From assembly GCA_963720775.1 (NCBI GenBank), contig CAVRGR010000008.1:62001-126000 (forward strand): a stretch of DNA of 64,000 nt, in the 5' to 3' direction. The position numbers and the translations under genes were made by a program. Origin of the DNA: JAENVT01 sp963720775 (GTDB lineage Bacteria > Actinomycetota > Acidimicrobiia > Acidimicrobiales > Ilumatobacteraceae). Positions within the stretch are counted from its first letter, which is position 1, and every line of letters begins with the position of its first letter. Positions 46,406 through 55,330 of the stretch are shown piece after piece. Below the pieces are notes generated by a model, which saw only the letters and a list, made by a program, of their open reading frames with translations, was not told where the DNA came from and did not search any database.

Positions 46406-46864
46406 ATGACCGAATCAGAACCTACGCCCAGGTACCTCAAGCCCGGCTGGTTCACTCGCCACATCTTCAACCCTGTCATCGCCGGTCTCACGCGAGCCGG
46501 CGTGAGCGTGTGGGGATCGCGCCAGCTCCGGGTGCGAGGACGAACCAGCGGAGAGTGGCGAACGACGCCGGTCAACCTGCTCACGTTCGACAACCAACGG
46601 TATCTCGTGGCGCCGCGGGGTGAGACTCAGTGGGTGCGCAACCTGCGCGTCGCCGGCGACGGCGAGCTGCGTGTCGGCCGTCGCACCGAGACGTTCCAAG
46701 CCACCGAAGTCGCGGACGACGACAAGGTCGAGATCCTGCGCGCCTACCTGACCAGGTGGAAGGCAGAGGTCGGCGTCTTCTTCGGTGGTGTCAGCGGCAA
46801 GTCGTCCGACAGCGAACTGCGTCAGATCGCTCCCAATCATCCAGTGTTCAAGATCCTGACGTAG
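46406..46864 (+). CDS. Ddn-like deazaflavin (F420)-dependent nitroreductase family protein
   Basis: 152 residues of the DUF385/Ddn family, which bind F420 and reduce quinones or nitro compounds. Landmarks: LRVRGRTSGEWRTTPVNLLTF, RYLVAPRGETQWVRNLR and LRVGRRTETFQATEV, the standard F420-binding half barrel. ATG 46406 is used because the frame before it (to 45848) lies opposite the neighbouring gene. Consistent with an F420-making actinobacterium. Confidence 0.88.
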   Translation: MTESEPTPRYLKPGWFTRHIFNPVIAGLTRAGVSVWGSRQLRVRGRTSGEWRTTPVNLLTFDNQRYLVAPRGETQWVRNLRVAGDGELRVGRRTETFQATEVADDDKVEILRAYLTRWKAEVGVFFGGVSGKSSDSELRQIAPNHPVFKILT

Positions 46865-46940
46865 AGCTGACGAGACGGAATCGACTGCTCTGCCGAGGAC
46901 AGCCTTGCGGCAGTACCGTGCCCTCGTGGTGAGAGGGGCA

Positions 46941-48113
46941 ATGACGTCGAAGTCCTATCTGGACGCGCCGCGCTTCGTGGTAGCCGTGGTGCTCCTCACT
47001 GCCTCGTGCGCCTCCGCGGCCACGGCGCCGCCGGTGGCGCCAAGCACATCCGGCGCGCCGGCCTCGACCACCTCATCGGTTGCTTCTTCCGACGTGCCGG
47101 CCACGGTCGCCACCACCACCACCACCTTCTCGACGCTGCCGACTTCCGGCAACACGGTGTCGCCGACGACCACACCGGTCGTGGATCGCGCGGTGCTGGC
47201 CGGCATCTCGTTGACGTCGGTGCCTTCGGATGTCATCGTGCCGACCAGCGAGGCCTCGTTGGACAAGGTGACCAATCCCATCAACGGGCGCCGTGGTGGT
47301 AACCGCCCCGTCCATGAGAACTTCGACTGCTTGGCCGGGCCCACCCGGACCTGCCTGGCCGACATGCTCGACATGTTGGGCTTCGACGTCACCAGCGGAT
47401 CGAGCGATGACGTCGAGCGCCGCGTCCAGCGGGCGACGGCCGTCGTCCAACTCGACGCCGGGCTCGCCGAGACCGGCGTACCCGATGATGACCTGCTCCA
47501 GTACTTGGGTCTCACCACCGGCACGACGTCGGCGCGCCCGGACGAAGCGCGCCGGATCGGCACCTCGGCACAGGGGCGGCCGATCATGGCACTGCGCTAC
47601 GGCGACGGACCCAGGACGGTGCTCGTCGTCGGTCAGACCCACGGCGACGAGGAAGGCGGCCTCCGGGTCGTCTTGCGAGCGCGGGCGCTGCCACTGCCCA
47701 AAGGGATCACCCTGTGGATCGTCCCCACGATGAACCCCGACGGCCTCGTCGCCGACACCCGCTTCCTGGCCAATGGCGCCGATCCGAACCGCGCCGCACC
47801 GACCCAACCCGAGCAGCAGGCGGTCTACGACTTCGCCCTTGCGACTCGGCCGTCGTTGACGATCTGGTACCACCAGAACTACGGGTGGGTCGGCGGTTCG
47901 GGCGCATCCATGACGCCGGCAAGGCAGTACCAGGCGCGGACCGGGCTGGGAACGTTGAAGCACAGCGGCGATTGCGCCAAGGGTTTCATGTGGTGCCCGA
48001 TCGACGATGCGCTCGGCAGCAGCTCGATCCTGGTCGAACTGCCTGACGTGCTGACGCCCGCCGACGTGCAGACCCACGCGCTCGCACTGCTCGCGGTAGC
48101 GTCGGGCTCGTGA
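46941..48113 (+). CDS. Secreted M14-like zinc carboxypeptidase lipoprotein
   Basis: 390 residues. ATG 46941 follows GAGAGGGG and starts a lipoprotein-type signal (hydrophobic FVVAVVLLTASC, lipobox Cys) and a long Thr/Ser/Pro/Val linker. A small helical domain near 130-200 resembles a peptidoglycan-binding module. The catalytic part follows: zinc ligands in GQTHGDEEGG (H-x2-E), substrate motifs NPDGL and DPNRA, a probable third ligand in WYHQNYG and a late ELPD that could be the general base. This pattern matches murein-peptide amidase MpaA and M14 relatives, so cell-wall peptide trimming is likely. Confidence 0.8.
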   Translation: MTSKSYLDAPRFVVAVVLLTASCASAATAPPVAPSTSGAPASTTSSVASSDVPATVATTTTTFSTLPTSGNTVSPTTTPVVDRAVLAGISLTSVPSDVIVPTSEASLDKVTNPINGRRGGNRPVHENFDCLAGPTRTCLADMLDMLGFDVTSGSSDDVERRVQRATAVVQLDAGLAETGVPDDDLLQYLGLTTGTTSARPDEARRIGTSAQGRPIMALRYGDGPRTVLVVGQTHGDEEGGLRVVLRARALPLPKGITLWIVPTMNPDGLVADTRFLANGADPNRAAPTQPEQQAVYDFALATRPSLTIWYHQNYGWVGGSGASMTPARQYQARTGLGTLKHSGDCAKGFMWCPIDDALGSSSILVELPDVLTPADVQTHALALLAVASGS

Positions 48114-48120
48114 ACTTCGC

Positions 48121-48136
48121 GCTGCCCTCAGGCAGC
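48121..48136. terminator. Short hairpin between convergent genes
   Basis: GCTGCC-CTCA-GGCAGC is a perfect 6-bp stem with a 4-base loop, lying between the M14-like stop (48113) and the patatin stop (48128-48130, within the loop). It may serve as a compact bidirectional terminator; no T-run is present. Confidence 0.35.
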
Positions 48137-49222
48137 TGTGGTGCGGTGCAGCGCAATCACCTGCGGATGATCTTGGAGAAAGGCAGCGACCAGGTCGTGA
48201 CCTTCGGCGATCAACCTGCTGCTCTGGCCGAAGTCGAACAGACCAACGCGTTGAACGTCGGGGGCAGGCAAGCGAATGACGTTGAGGTGCTCATGCGACG
48301 GCGTCAGGATTTCGCGCGTGACCGCGATGGAAGACGTGAGCACACCGAGAGCCGACAGTTCAGTCGGTAGGTGATGTTTGGTGCCGGCCCGGCAGTCGAA
48401 TGCGAAGATTGTTGTCGCGCCGAGATCGCCGGCTCGCTGAACGGGCAGGGTCACAGCGATTCCACCGTCGACATGGCGGCTGCCATCGATCACCACTGGC
48501 GGGAACACCCCTGGCATCGAGGCCGAGGCAACGAGCACCCTGCGCGGATCGCCGGTCGAATGGAACTCGAGACGGGCGTCGTCGATGTTGACTGTGCACG
48601 CCTCGAACTGCGTCGACAATTCGGAAAGGTTGCCGACCGGTAGGAATCGGTTGACGAGATCGACGAGACCATCGGAGCGGTAGAGATGCGGATGGCTTCG
48701 CAACACGTGCCAGGCACGCTCGTGTCGCGAGCCACGAAAGATGTACTCGCGCCGCAAGCCTTGCCAGATCGTGGCGAGTTGCTCCACCGCGTCAATGGTC
48801 GGGTCGTAGGCGATCGCCGCACCGTTGAGCGCACCCGCCGAGACGCCGATCACCAGGTCAGGGGTGATTCCAGCTTCGAACATGGCCAGCAGCTGTCCTG
48901 CTTGCATCGCGCCGAGCGACCCTCCGCCGGACAGCACAAAGGCAACCCTGTGCCGCCCTTGAGGGCTGAGGTCGCGCCGGTGCCGCTTCCACCGCATGCG
49001 ACACCAATCGGCGCCCGAGGCATCGACTTGAGCAAAGCAGACGAGAAGGGTCCCAACGACCCATTCCCACGGGCTGTCCCTGCAGCGAAACGAGATGAAG
49101 CGCCGCAACTGCGCCGTTCTGAGTTGTCCGGCGAGCCTTGCGAGGTCGTCGTTCAACGCCCAGCGAGCATCGCTCGTTTCTAGTGCAGCGGCTCGATCAC
49201 CAGGCAGTTCTGCCGTCACCAT
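48128..49222 (-). CDS. Patatin-like phospholipase
   Basis: Lipid acyl hydrolase of the patatin/RssA type with a Ser-Asp dyad. The oxyanion loop SGGGSLGAMQAG and the nucleophile GVSAGALNG (G-x-S-x-G) are near residues 98-130; the catalytic Asp is in HVDGGIAV. Total 364 residues; the first 90 have no clear counterpart and include a Trp/Val stretch. ATG 49222 directly follows the stop of the small membrane gene (TGAATG), which supports the start; an internal ATG 48997 is possible. Confidence 0.87.
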   Translation of the reverse strand: MVTAELPGDRAAALETSDARWALNDDLARLAGQLRTAQLRRFISFRCRDSPWEWVVGTLLVCFAQVDASGADWCRMRWKRHRRDLSPQGRHRVAFVLSGGGSLGAMQAGQLLAMFEAGITPDLVIGVSAGALNGAAIAYDPTIDAVEQLATIWQGLRREYIFRGSRHERAWHVLRSHPHLYRSDGLVDLVNRFLPVGNLSELSTQFEACTVNIDDARLEFHSTGDPRRVLVASASMPGVFPPVVIDGSRHVDGGIAVTLPVQRAGDLGATTIFAFDCRAGTKHHLPTELSALGVLTSSIAVTREILTPSHEHLNVIRLPAPDVQRVGLFDFGQSSRLIAEGHDLVAAFLQDHPQVIALHRTTAA

Positions 49223-49390
49223 TCATGAACTGCGGAGGAACCTGAAGTAGAACGCGCCGAACAAGAGGACGATGCCGACGTTGGCTGCCAGCCGCTCCCA
49301 AGCCTTGTCCCTGAAGAACAGAAGGTCCACGCCAACCACGGCGGCGACCATTGCTAGCGCGTACAGAACGCCGATTGCAGGGTTGCCCAT
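49223..49390 (-). CDS. Small two-helix membrane protein coupled to patatin
   Basis: 55 residues with two predicted transmembrane helices (about 5-22 and 35-50) separated by a charged loop (FRDKAWERLA) and ending FRFLRSS. ATG 49390 is chosen because GGGAGGAAG lies just upstream; a longer GTG start at 49423 exists. The TGA is immediately followed by the patatin ATG, so translation is coupled. It may anchor the phospholipase at the membrane (inference); no family is recognised. Confidence 0.6.
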   Translation of the reverse strand: MGNPAIGVLYALAMVAAVVGVDLLFFRDKAWERLAANVGIVLLFGAFYFRFLRSS

Positions 49391-49489
49391 CCGTCGCTTC
49401 CTCCCACTCGAGTTGTCGCTCACCTCACGATCATCGCGCCGGCCGTCGGCATCTCCAGTTCGGCCCGCTGCGCCGATGGCTCCATCGCC

Positions 49490-50056
49490 TCACTTGGCGA
49501 CCTCGGCCTGCATGGCGTCGAAGTACCTCGTCGTTGCTGCACGCTGCAGGCGTCGAGCGATCGGCGGGCAGGCGCGAGCCAGCACGTGTCGGGGGCGCGA
49601 CACAGCGACGATCTCGAACGTGACGTCGTCATCGGGTCCGCGCACCACGGAGAGCGACTCCTCGCCCTGCGCGGGATGAACTGACAACGTGCCGTAGGCG
49701 AACCCGTAGCGGTCGGGTCGATTGACGACGTGGACCACCTGGCACACGACGTCGATGAAACCGAGCGGGATGGGCGCCGCCATCGCGACCACCGATCCAG
49801 CGACTGGTGGGCCCTCGGCGAGCACGATCAAGCCGGCTCCCTCGTGAACTGTCCAGTGCTTCAAAGCGGTGACCGCGCTGTCGAAGACCCGATCGCCGCT
49901 GCCGAGCAAGCGCGACTGTCGCTCGAGTCGATAGCCCTTCGGTGGTCGGGCATCCGCCGACATGCCGATCGGCGAGTAGGTCAGCGAGTCCGAATGGCCG
50001 GCATCCAGGAGCGAACGGAGCACATCCTCCGACGGACGGGACAGACGAATCGACAC
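49490..50056 (-). CDS. DUF1990 family protein
   Basis: 188 residues matching DUF1990: Y-SPIGMSAD, PPKGYRLERQSRLLGSGDRVFDSAVTALKHWTVHEGAG, CQVVHVVNRPDRYGFAYGTLSVHPAQGEESL and IVAVSRPRHVLARA. The family is actinobacterial and plant-type, of unknown function, and resembles lipid-binding folds. It starts 9 bp after the ThDP-enzyme stop, so they probably form one transcript. Confidence 0.85.
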   Translation of the reverse strand: MSIRLSRPSEDVLRSLLDAGHSDSLTYSPIGMSADARPPKGYRLERQSRLLGSGDRVFDSAVTALKHWTVHEGAGLIVLAEGPPVAGSVVAMAAPIPLGFIDVVCQVVHVVNRPDRYGFAYGTLSVHPAQGEESLSVVRGPDDDVTFEIVAVSRPRHVLARACPPIARRLQRAATTRYFDAMQAEVAK

Positions 50057-50065
50057 TGGCTGCCG

Positions 50066-51641
50066 TCAGCCTCGTGTGGCGGCGATGAGAGGGGCGTAGG
50101 TGGACGGGTCGATGCGAGCGTCGATCAGGCGGGGGCGATCCCATCCGCCGGCCAGCACAGCCGAGGCCTCCGCGGCAGTTGTGATCACTGCCGAGGCGAG
50201 TCCCATCGCCGAAGCGACTCCGGCGTAGTCGACGGGCCCGAACCGAACGGCCTCCGGCCCACCCTGCCCGGATCGTTGCTTGACCTCGATCAAGCTCAGC
50301 GCGGCATCGTCGAACACCACGACGGTGATCGGGAGTTGCAGTCGTGCCAGCGTCTCCAGCTCGGCGAGCGTCATGGCCAGACCTCCGTCGCCGACCATGC
50401 ACACCACCGGCAGACCCGGTCGGGCGAGCGCTGCACCGATCGCCGCCGGCAATGCAAAACCCATGGTGGCCAGCCCGTTGGAGATCAACAGCCTCAGCGG
50501 CGTGGCAGCCGGCCAGAAGGGCATGACGGCAAGGAAGTGAGCGCCGGCATCGACGGTGGCCGTGCAGGGCGCAGGGGCCGCCGCGGCGACTGCTGAGGCG
50601 AGTTCGAGCGGACCGAAGGTGCCCGTGCTGCTCGCCGAGAGCGCGGCACGGGCCTTGGCCAGCGCCGCAGCGCCTGAACCGGCCGGCCATGCACTGGTCG
50701 ACGTGCCCACGACGCGGTCGAGTGTCGGCGCCAGTGGACCGAGAACCTCGATGGAGATCGGCACGAGCGTCGCGCAGGCGCCGACTTCGGACACGGACAC
50801 CACGGGCACGTCGTACCGCCACGGCGACGGCATCGGCTCGACCTGATCGAGGCCCACCGCCAGAACCAGATCGCATTCACCGATGATCGCCGCCTCGACC
50901 GCTCCGCTCGTGTACAGACCGGCCTGCTGGGGGTGACCCTCGGGGACGACACCGAGTGCCTGATAGGTCGTCAACGCCGGGCAGCCGAGCCGCTCCAAGA
51001 CGGCGAGCACCTGACGCCGCGCAACCAATGGCTTCCATCCCCACGATGGCAACGGGATTGGCAGCACCTCGCAACTGTTCGGCGGCACGCACGACGATGT
51101 CATCTGCCGACTGGGCGACGGCCACGCGCATCGGCGGATCGATCTCCCGGCCACGCGGGTCGTAGTCGAGGTGGACTGCGCCCGCCGGCCGGGCCGAGGC
51201 GAGCGCGAGCGCCTCGCAGACCACGTCGACGGCACGCGGCGAGTCGACCAACCGGCCACTCCACTTCGTCACCGGCGAGAACAGTTGCTGCTGGTCGAAT
51301 CGTTGGTGGGCGTACCGATCCCTGTCGGTGCCGGGCACGCAGTCGGTCACGAGCAGCAGCGGGAATCGATCGAGCGTGGCCTGGGCCGCGCCGTTGGTCG
51401 CGCAGGCCGCACCGGGGCCACGGGTGGCGATCGCCAGCCCCGGCGGGCCGGTCAGCAGCCCGAACGTTGCTGCCATCATCGCCGCGGCCGTCTCGCCGTG
51501 GGCGAGCACGAAACGCAGGCCCGCCTCACCGGCGGCGCCGATCATGTCGAGGTTGGGCCCTCCCCCGGGCATGCCGAACACGATCTCCGCGCCGCGATCA
51601 CGCACGCCTTCGGCCAACACTTTCGCCAACGCCTTGCTCAT
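50066..51641 (-). CDS. Thiamine-diphosphate-dependent enzyme, acetolactate synthase/benzoylformate decarboxylase-like (one frameshift)
   Basis: About 524 residues after removing one surplus base near 51020-51045 (frames 51641 to about 51040 and about 51040 to 50066). The ThDP-activating Glu is in AHGETAAAMM; the PYR domain continues with ATRGPGAACATNG; the ThDP-pyrophosphate motif GDGG is in the last third, followed by VVFDDAALSLI where the usual Asn is Asp. It groups with COG0028 enzymes, but no small subunit (IlvN) is adjacent, so biosynthetic acetolactate synthase is not supported. The reaction is unknown. Confidence 0.85.
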
Positions 51642-51728
51642 CCCTGTGCGACGTTATTCGACGAACATGCCCCCCGACAGCCACAAACCGACGGCACCCC
51701 ATATGCTGCCCGCGGAAAGCAGGTGTCG

Positions 51729-52673
51729 ATGAGCGACGTGATCGTCGAAGTCGAAGGAGTGTCGAAACGGTTCGGCGAGGTGAACGCAGTCGACGACTTC
51801 TCGTTCAGCGTCGAGCGCGGCCAGGTGTACGGACTGCTGGGCCCGAACGGTGCGGGCAAGTCGACGACCTTGCGGATGATCATGGGTCTCGAGCGGCCCA
51901 ACCACGGGGTCGCCCGCCTGTTCGGTGCGCCGGTCACACCGAGCTGCCCACAACTCGCCCGCGTCGGCGCGATCGTCGAACAGGCTGCGTTCGTCCCCCA
52001 TCTGTCGGGAATGCGCAACCTGCGTCTGTGGTGGACCGCGGGCGGCGCGCCCATGGGTGATGCCGATCTCGATCACGCACTGGCCATCGCCGATCTGGGC
52101 GATGCGATCCATCGCAAGGTGAAGACCTACTCGCAGGGCATGAAGCAACGTCTCGGCTTCGCCCGGCTGCTGCTCGGTCGACCCGAACTGCTCGTTCTCG
52201 ATGAGCCCACGAACGGCTTGGACCCCGGAGAGATCCGCGAGATCCGCGAACTGATCGGAAGGCTCACTCATCAGGGAGCGACCGTTCTGCTGTCGAGCCA
52301 CCACCTCAGCGAGGTCGAGCAGGTGTGCAGCCATGCGCTGGTGATGAACCACGGCCGGCTCGTGACGAGCGGCACGGTCAGCAACCTCGTCGGTACGACC
52401 AAGTCGGTCTACATCGAAGTCGACGACCGCGCCGCCGCGCACGCATTGCTCTCGCGATTGCCGATCGTGTCGAACGTCCAGATCCAAGGTGACGGGTTGG
52501 TGATGGTGATGGGCGATGGACGCCGATCCGAGGTTGCCGACGCGTTGTTCCACGCCGGACTCCGCCTGGAGACCCTCATGCCGACGCAGCGATTGGAAGA
52601 CGCGTTCCTTGACCTGCTTGCTGCCGGTGACGCCACGATCGCCGAACCCGACGTCGCCCAGGTGCCGTCATGA
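51729..52673 (+). CDS. ABC-2-type transporter ATP-binding protein (CcmA/BcrA-like)
   Basis: 314-residue export ATPase: Walker A GPNGAGKST, Q-loop VEQAAFVPHLSG, signature YSQGMKQR, Walker B LLVLDEPTNGLDP and H-loop SSHHLS. The C-terminal 85 residues form the extra domain typical of BcrA-type exporters. The gene is followed, with a 4-bp overlap, by a membrane subunit, so it makes an ABC-2 exporter. Substrate unknown. ATG 51729. Confidence 0.93.
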   Translation: MSDVIVEVEGVSKRFGEVNAVDDFSFSVERGQVYGLLGPNGAGKSTTLRMIMGLERPNHGVARLFGAPVTPSCPQLARVGAIVEQAAFVPHLSGMRNLRLWWTAGGAPMGDADLDHALAIADLGDAIHRKVKTYSQGMKQRLGFARLLLGRPELLVLDEPTNGLDPGEIREIRELIGRLTHQGATVLLSSHHLSEVEQVCSHALVMNHGRLVTSGTVSNLVGTTKSVYIEVDDRAAAHALLSRLPIVSNVQIQGDGLVMVMGDGRRSEVADALFHAGLRLETLMPTQRLEDAFLDLLAAGDATIAEPDVAQVPS

Positions 52674-53501
52674 TCGCCCTCATTCGCACGGAGCTCACGA
52701 AGGCGGCGGCGCGTACACGGAGTCTTGTGATCGCCCTGCTGCTCGTCGGGCTGCCGACTCTGATCGTGGTGGCGATCAACGCCAGACAGGACCGGCCGCG
52801 CCGCGACGATGGCGAGGGCCTCTTCCGCCTGGCGTCACAGAGCGGCCTGCTCGTCCCTGCGGCGGTGCTCGAGCGCGACGAGTGGCTTCCTCCTCATCGT
52901 CATCGCCGGGATGTTCGCCGGCGACTCCATAGCAAGCGACGCAAGTTGGGGCAACCTTCGCTACGTCTTGATGCGGCCCGTGTCGCGGGTTCGGCTTCTG
53001 CTCTCCAAGGCCTTCGTTGCCGGAGTCATGATCTGGGCGGCAACCATCCTCGTGACGCTCGCCGCGCTGGTGGCGGGTCTGGTTCTGTTCGGCGCTCACG
53101 ACGTGACGGTTCCCGGGATCGGCGGCCTCGCCGGGAGCTTCAACCTCAGTGGTGGCGCACTGGCGCTGCGTGTGCTGATCGCCACGGGCTACGTAGCGTT
53201 CGGCTTCAGCGCGCTGCTGGCGATCGGCACGTTGTTCTCGACCCTCACCGACACGGCTGCCAGCGCGATCGGAGCAACCGTGGGCGTGTACATCGTCTCG
53301 GAGATCCTCGACAGCATCACCCAGCTCGGTCAGGTTCGCTACGCCTTTCCGACTCACTACTTCGACGCCTGGGAAACGATGTTCACGGACAACACGTACT
53401 CGCGGGAGATGGTCGTCGGCATCGTGGTGCAAGTCGCGTATCTCGTCGTCGTCGGCACCGCTGCGATCGTGTTGTTCGACCGCAAGGACATCCGTTCCTG
53501 A
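52670..53501 (+). CDS. ABC-2-type membrane subunit (one frameshift)
   Basis: About 276 residues when one surplus base near 52865-52885 is removed. The first frame gives the N-terminal part with TM1 (RSLVIALLLVGLPTLIVVA); the second frame supplies the rest (SGFLLIVIAGMFAGDSIASD, then helices near LVTLAALVAGLVLF, YVAFGFSALLAIGTLF and VVQVAYLVVVG), the usual six-helix ABC-2 layout. It ends LFDRKDIRS. The ATG overlaps the ATPase stop (ATGA). Both halves are typical ABC-2 permease, so error rather than decay is likely. Confidence 0.82.
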
Positions 53502-53554
53502 TCGCCGATGCAGCGAAATCGCGCGATGCTCTTTCAGCGACATTGGGAGGGGAC

Positions 53555-54037
53555 ATGACAGATATTCGACAAGGGCGATGGACCGCGGAGATCGAAGGCG
53601 ATTTCGTGGTGTTCATCATCGGCGCCCGCGTCAACTCGAAGTGGCACGTACTGAGGAGCCTCACCGACCTCGGAGGCCGCCGCGGCATGAACCACATGCT
53701 CAAGTACCTCGTGCAACACCCGGAGAAAGGGCTGCTCGGATACCAGACGCTGGGTTTCGCCAACGTGCAGTACTGGCGCTCGTTCGAGCACCTCGAGGCC
53801 TTCGCCAAAGACAAGGATGACCCTCACCTCGACGCCTGGCGCAAGTTCTGGAAGCGCGTCAGCACCAGTGGTCGTACGGGCATATGGCACGAGACCTTTC
53901 TCGTCCGCGAGGGCGAGTACGAGGCGATCTACGGCAACATGCCGCCCCGCGGCCTCGGCAAAGCCAGCAGGCTCGTGCCGGTGGCCGAATCGGTCGGGGC
54001 TCGCCAACGGATCAAGGCTGCAACCAGGGGATCGTGA
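53555..54037 (+). CDS. DUF4188 (monooxygenase-like) protein
   Basis: 160 residues of the DUF4188 family, which has a ferredoxin-like fold related to small haem- or flavin-free monooxygenases. Landmarks: VVFIIGARVNSKWHV, HPEKGLLGYQTL, VQYWRSFEHLEAFAKDKDDPHLDAWRKF and GIWHETFLVREGEYEAIYGNMPP. ATG 53555 has a strong GGGAGGGG. Lies 54 bp after the ABC-2 permease and upstream of the htrA control region. Confidence 0.85.
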   Translation: MTDIRQGRWTAEIEGDFVVFIIGARVNSKWHVLRSLTDLGGRRGMNHMLKYLVQHPEKGLLGYQTLGFANVQYWRSFEHLEAFAKDKDDPHLDAWRKFWKRVSTSGRTGIWHETFLVREGEYEAIYGNMPPRGLGKASRLVPVAESVGARQRIKAATRGS

Positions 54038-54050
54038 GGCGCGACCGTGC

Positions 54051-54076
54051 CTGAAGAAGACTTCAGGTGGCTTCAG
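54051..54076 (+). promoter_or_regulatory. Triple hexamer operator upstream of htrA (site 1)
   Basis: CTGAAG at 54051, CTTCAG at 54061 and CTTCAG at 54071, each 10 bp apart, with 4-bp spacers (AAGA, GTGG). The first pair is an inverted repeat and the last pair a direct repeat. The site ends 60 bp before the htrA ATG. An identically built site lies at 58537-58562. The 10-bp phasing is typical for OmpR/PhoB-type regulators, so the response regulator at 57848-58513 is the likely binder (inference). Confidence 0.6.
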
Positions 54077-54136
54077 GGTCCCATGAGCATGACTTTGTCA
54101 CGATGATCCCGTCCACGCGACGAAAGGAACAACGGC

Positions 54137-55315
54137 ATGTCCATCCCCCAAGACCCAGATGCCGGCACCGAGAACCAGCTCTGGCCGGCTCCCGCCGGAT
54201 CAACTCCCTTCCTCGACATCAGTCCGCCCCGACACAACGATGCACCGCGGCGACCGCGCCGCCGCCGGCTCGCCATCGGGGCGATCGCAGTTCTGGCAAT
54301 CGCCGGCGGCACGGTCGGCGGCGCCCTGGCGGGTAGAAGCGACCGCCCGGCGGCGACCGCGACCACGACGAACGGTGGCTTCGACACCGCGTCGGTCGTG
54401 CCCGCAAGTCCGGCCAAGCAGGATGTGTCCGGCCTGATCAGTTCCGCGTTGCCTGGAGTCGTCAGCATCAGCGTCGTGCTCAACGGCGGCGAGGGCGCCG
54501 GCACGGGCTTCGTGATCAGCAGCGACGGCCAGATCGCCACCAACGCCCACGTGGTGGCCGACGCGTCGAAGATCGAGGTGAAGTTCTCCGACGGCTCGAC
54601 GGCCGCGGCATCGGTTCTCGGTGTCGATCGAACCGACGACCTGGCCGTGATCAAGGTCGACAAGGCCGGGCTCACTGCGCTGACGTTGGGCAAGTCGTCC
54701 GACTTGCGGATCGGCGAACCGGTCGTGGCCATAGGCAACGCCCTCGATCTCACCGGCGGTCCCACCGCAACGGAAGGGATCGTGTCGGCGCTCGATCGCA
54801 CGATCGACACCAACGAGGGCGAGCACCTGACGCACCTGTTGCAGACCGACGCGGCGATCAACCCGGGCAACTCCGGCGGGCCGCTGCTGACGCTCGACGG
54901 AAAGGTCGTCGGAATCAACTCCGCAGGCTCCCAGGATGCACAGAACATCGGCTTCGCGATCGCGATCGACACGGCTCGGCCGATCGTCGAACAGCTCCAA
55001 CAGGGCAAGACCGTCACGAAGGCCTACCTGGGGGTGTCGACCACCCCGGTCGATGCCACGGTCGCAAGTCGTAACGGGCTTGACATCGACCACGGTCTCC
55101 TCGTCGTCGACGTGACTGCCGGTTCGGCCGCGGCCGGCGCTGGTGTGCAACCCGGTGACGTCATCGTGTCGATCAACGGCACGACGACCGACGACAACGC
55201 CACGCTCGGCGACACGATCCAAGCCACCGGAGCGGGGAAGGTCGTCCACCTCACGGTGCACCGAGATGGCAAGGACATCAACATCGATGCAACGTTGTCG
55301 ACGCACATGGCCTGA
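54137..55315 (+). CDS. Membrane-anchored HtrA/DegP-type serine protease (S1C)
   Basis: 392 residues. Cytoplasmic Pro/Arg-rich N-terminus (about 45), one TM helix (about 46-66), a Thr-rich linker, trypsin-like protease (His in TNAHVV, Asp in DDLAVIK, Ser in NPGNSGGPLL), then one PDZ domain (LLVVDVTAGSAAAGAGVQPGDVIVSI). It degrades or refolds damaged envelope proteins outside the membrane. In mycobacteria the homologous PepD is controlled by MprAB; here a triple-hexamer operator lies 60 bp upstream. ATG 54137 with AAGGAA just upstream. Confidence 0.93.
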   Translation: MSIPQDPDAGTENQLWPAPAGSTPFLDISPPRHNDAPRRPRRRRLAIGAIAVLAIAGGTVGGALAGRSDRPAATATTTNGGFDTASVVPASPAKQDVSGLISSALPGVVSISVVLNGGEGAGTGFVISSDGQIATNAHVVADASKIEVKFSDGSTAAASVLGVDRTDDLAVIKVDKAGLTALTLGKSSDLRIGEPVVAIGNALDLTGGPTATEGIVSALDRTIDTNEGEHLTHLLQTDAAINPGNSGGPLLTLDGKVVGINSAGSQDAQNIGFAIAIDTARPIVEQLQQGKTVTKAYLGVSTTPVDATVASRNGLDIDHGLLVVDVTAGSAAAGAGVQPGDVIVSINGTTTDDNATLGDTIQATGAGKVVHLTVHRDGKDINIDATLSTHMA

Positions 55316-55330
55316 TCCTCACAGCGAGGG

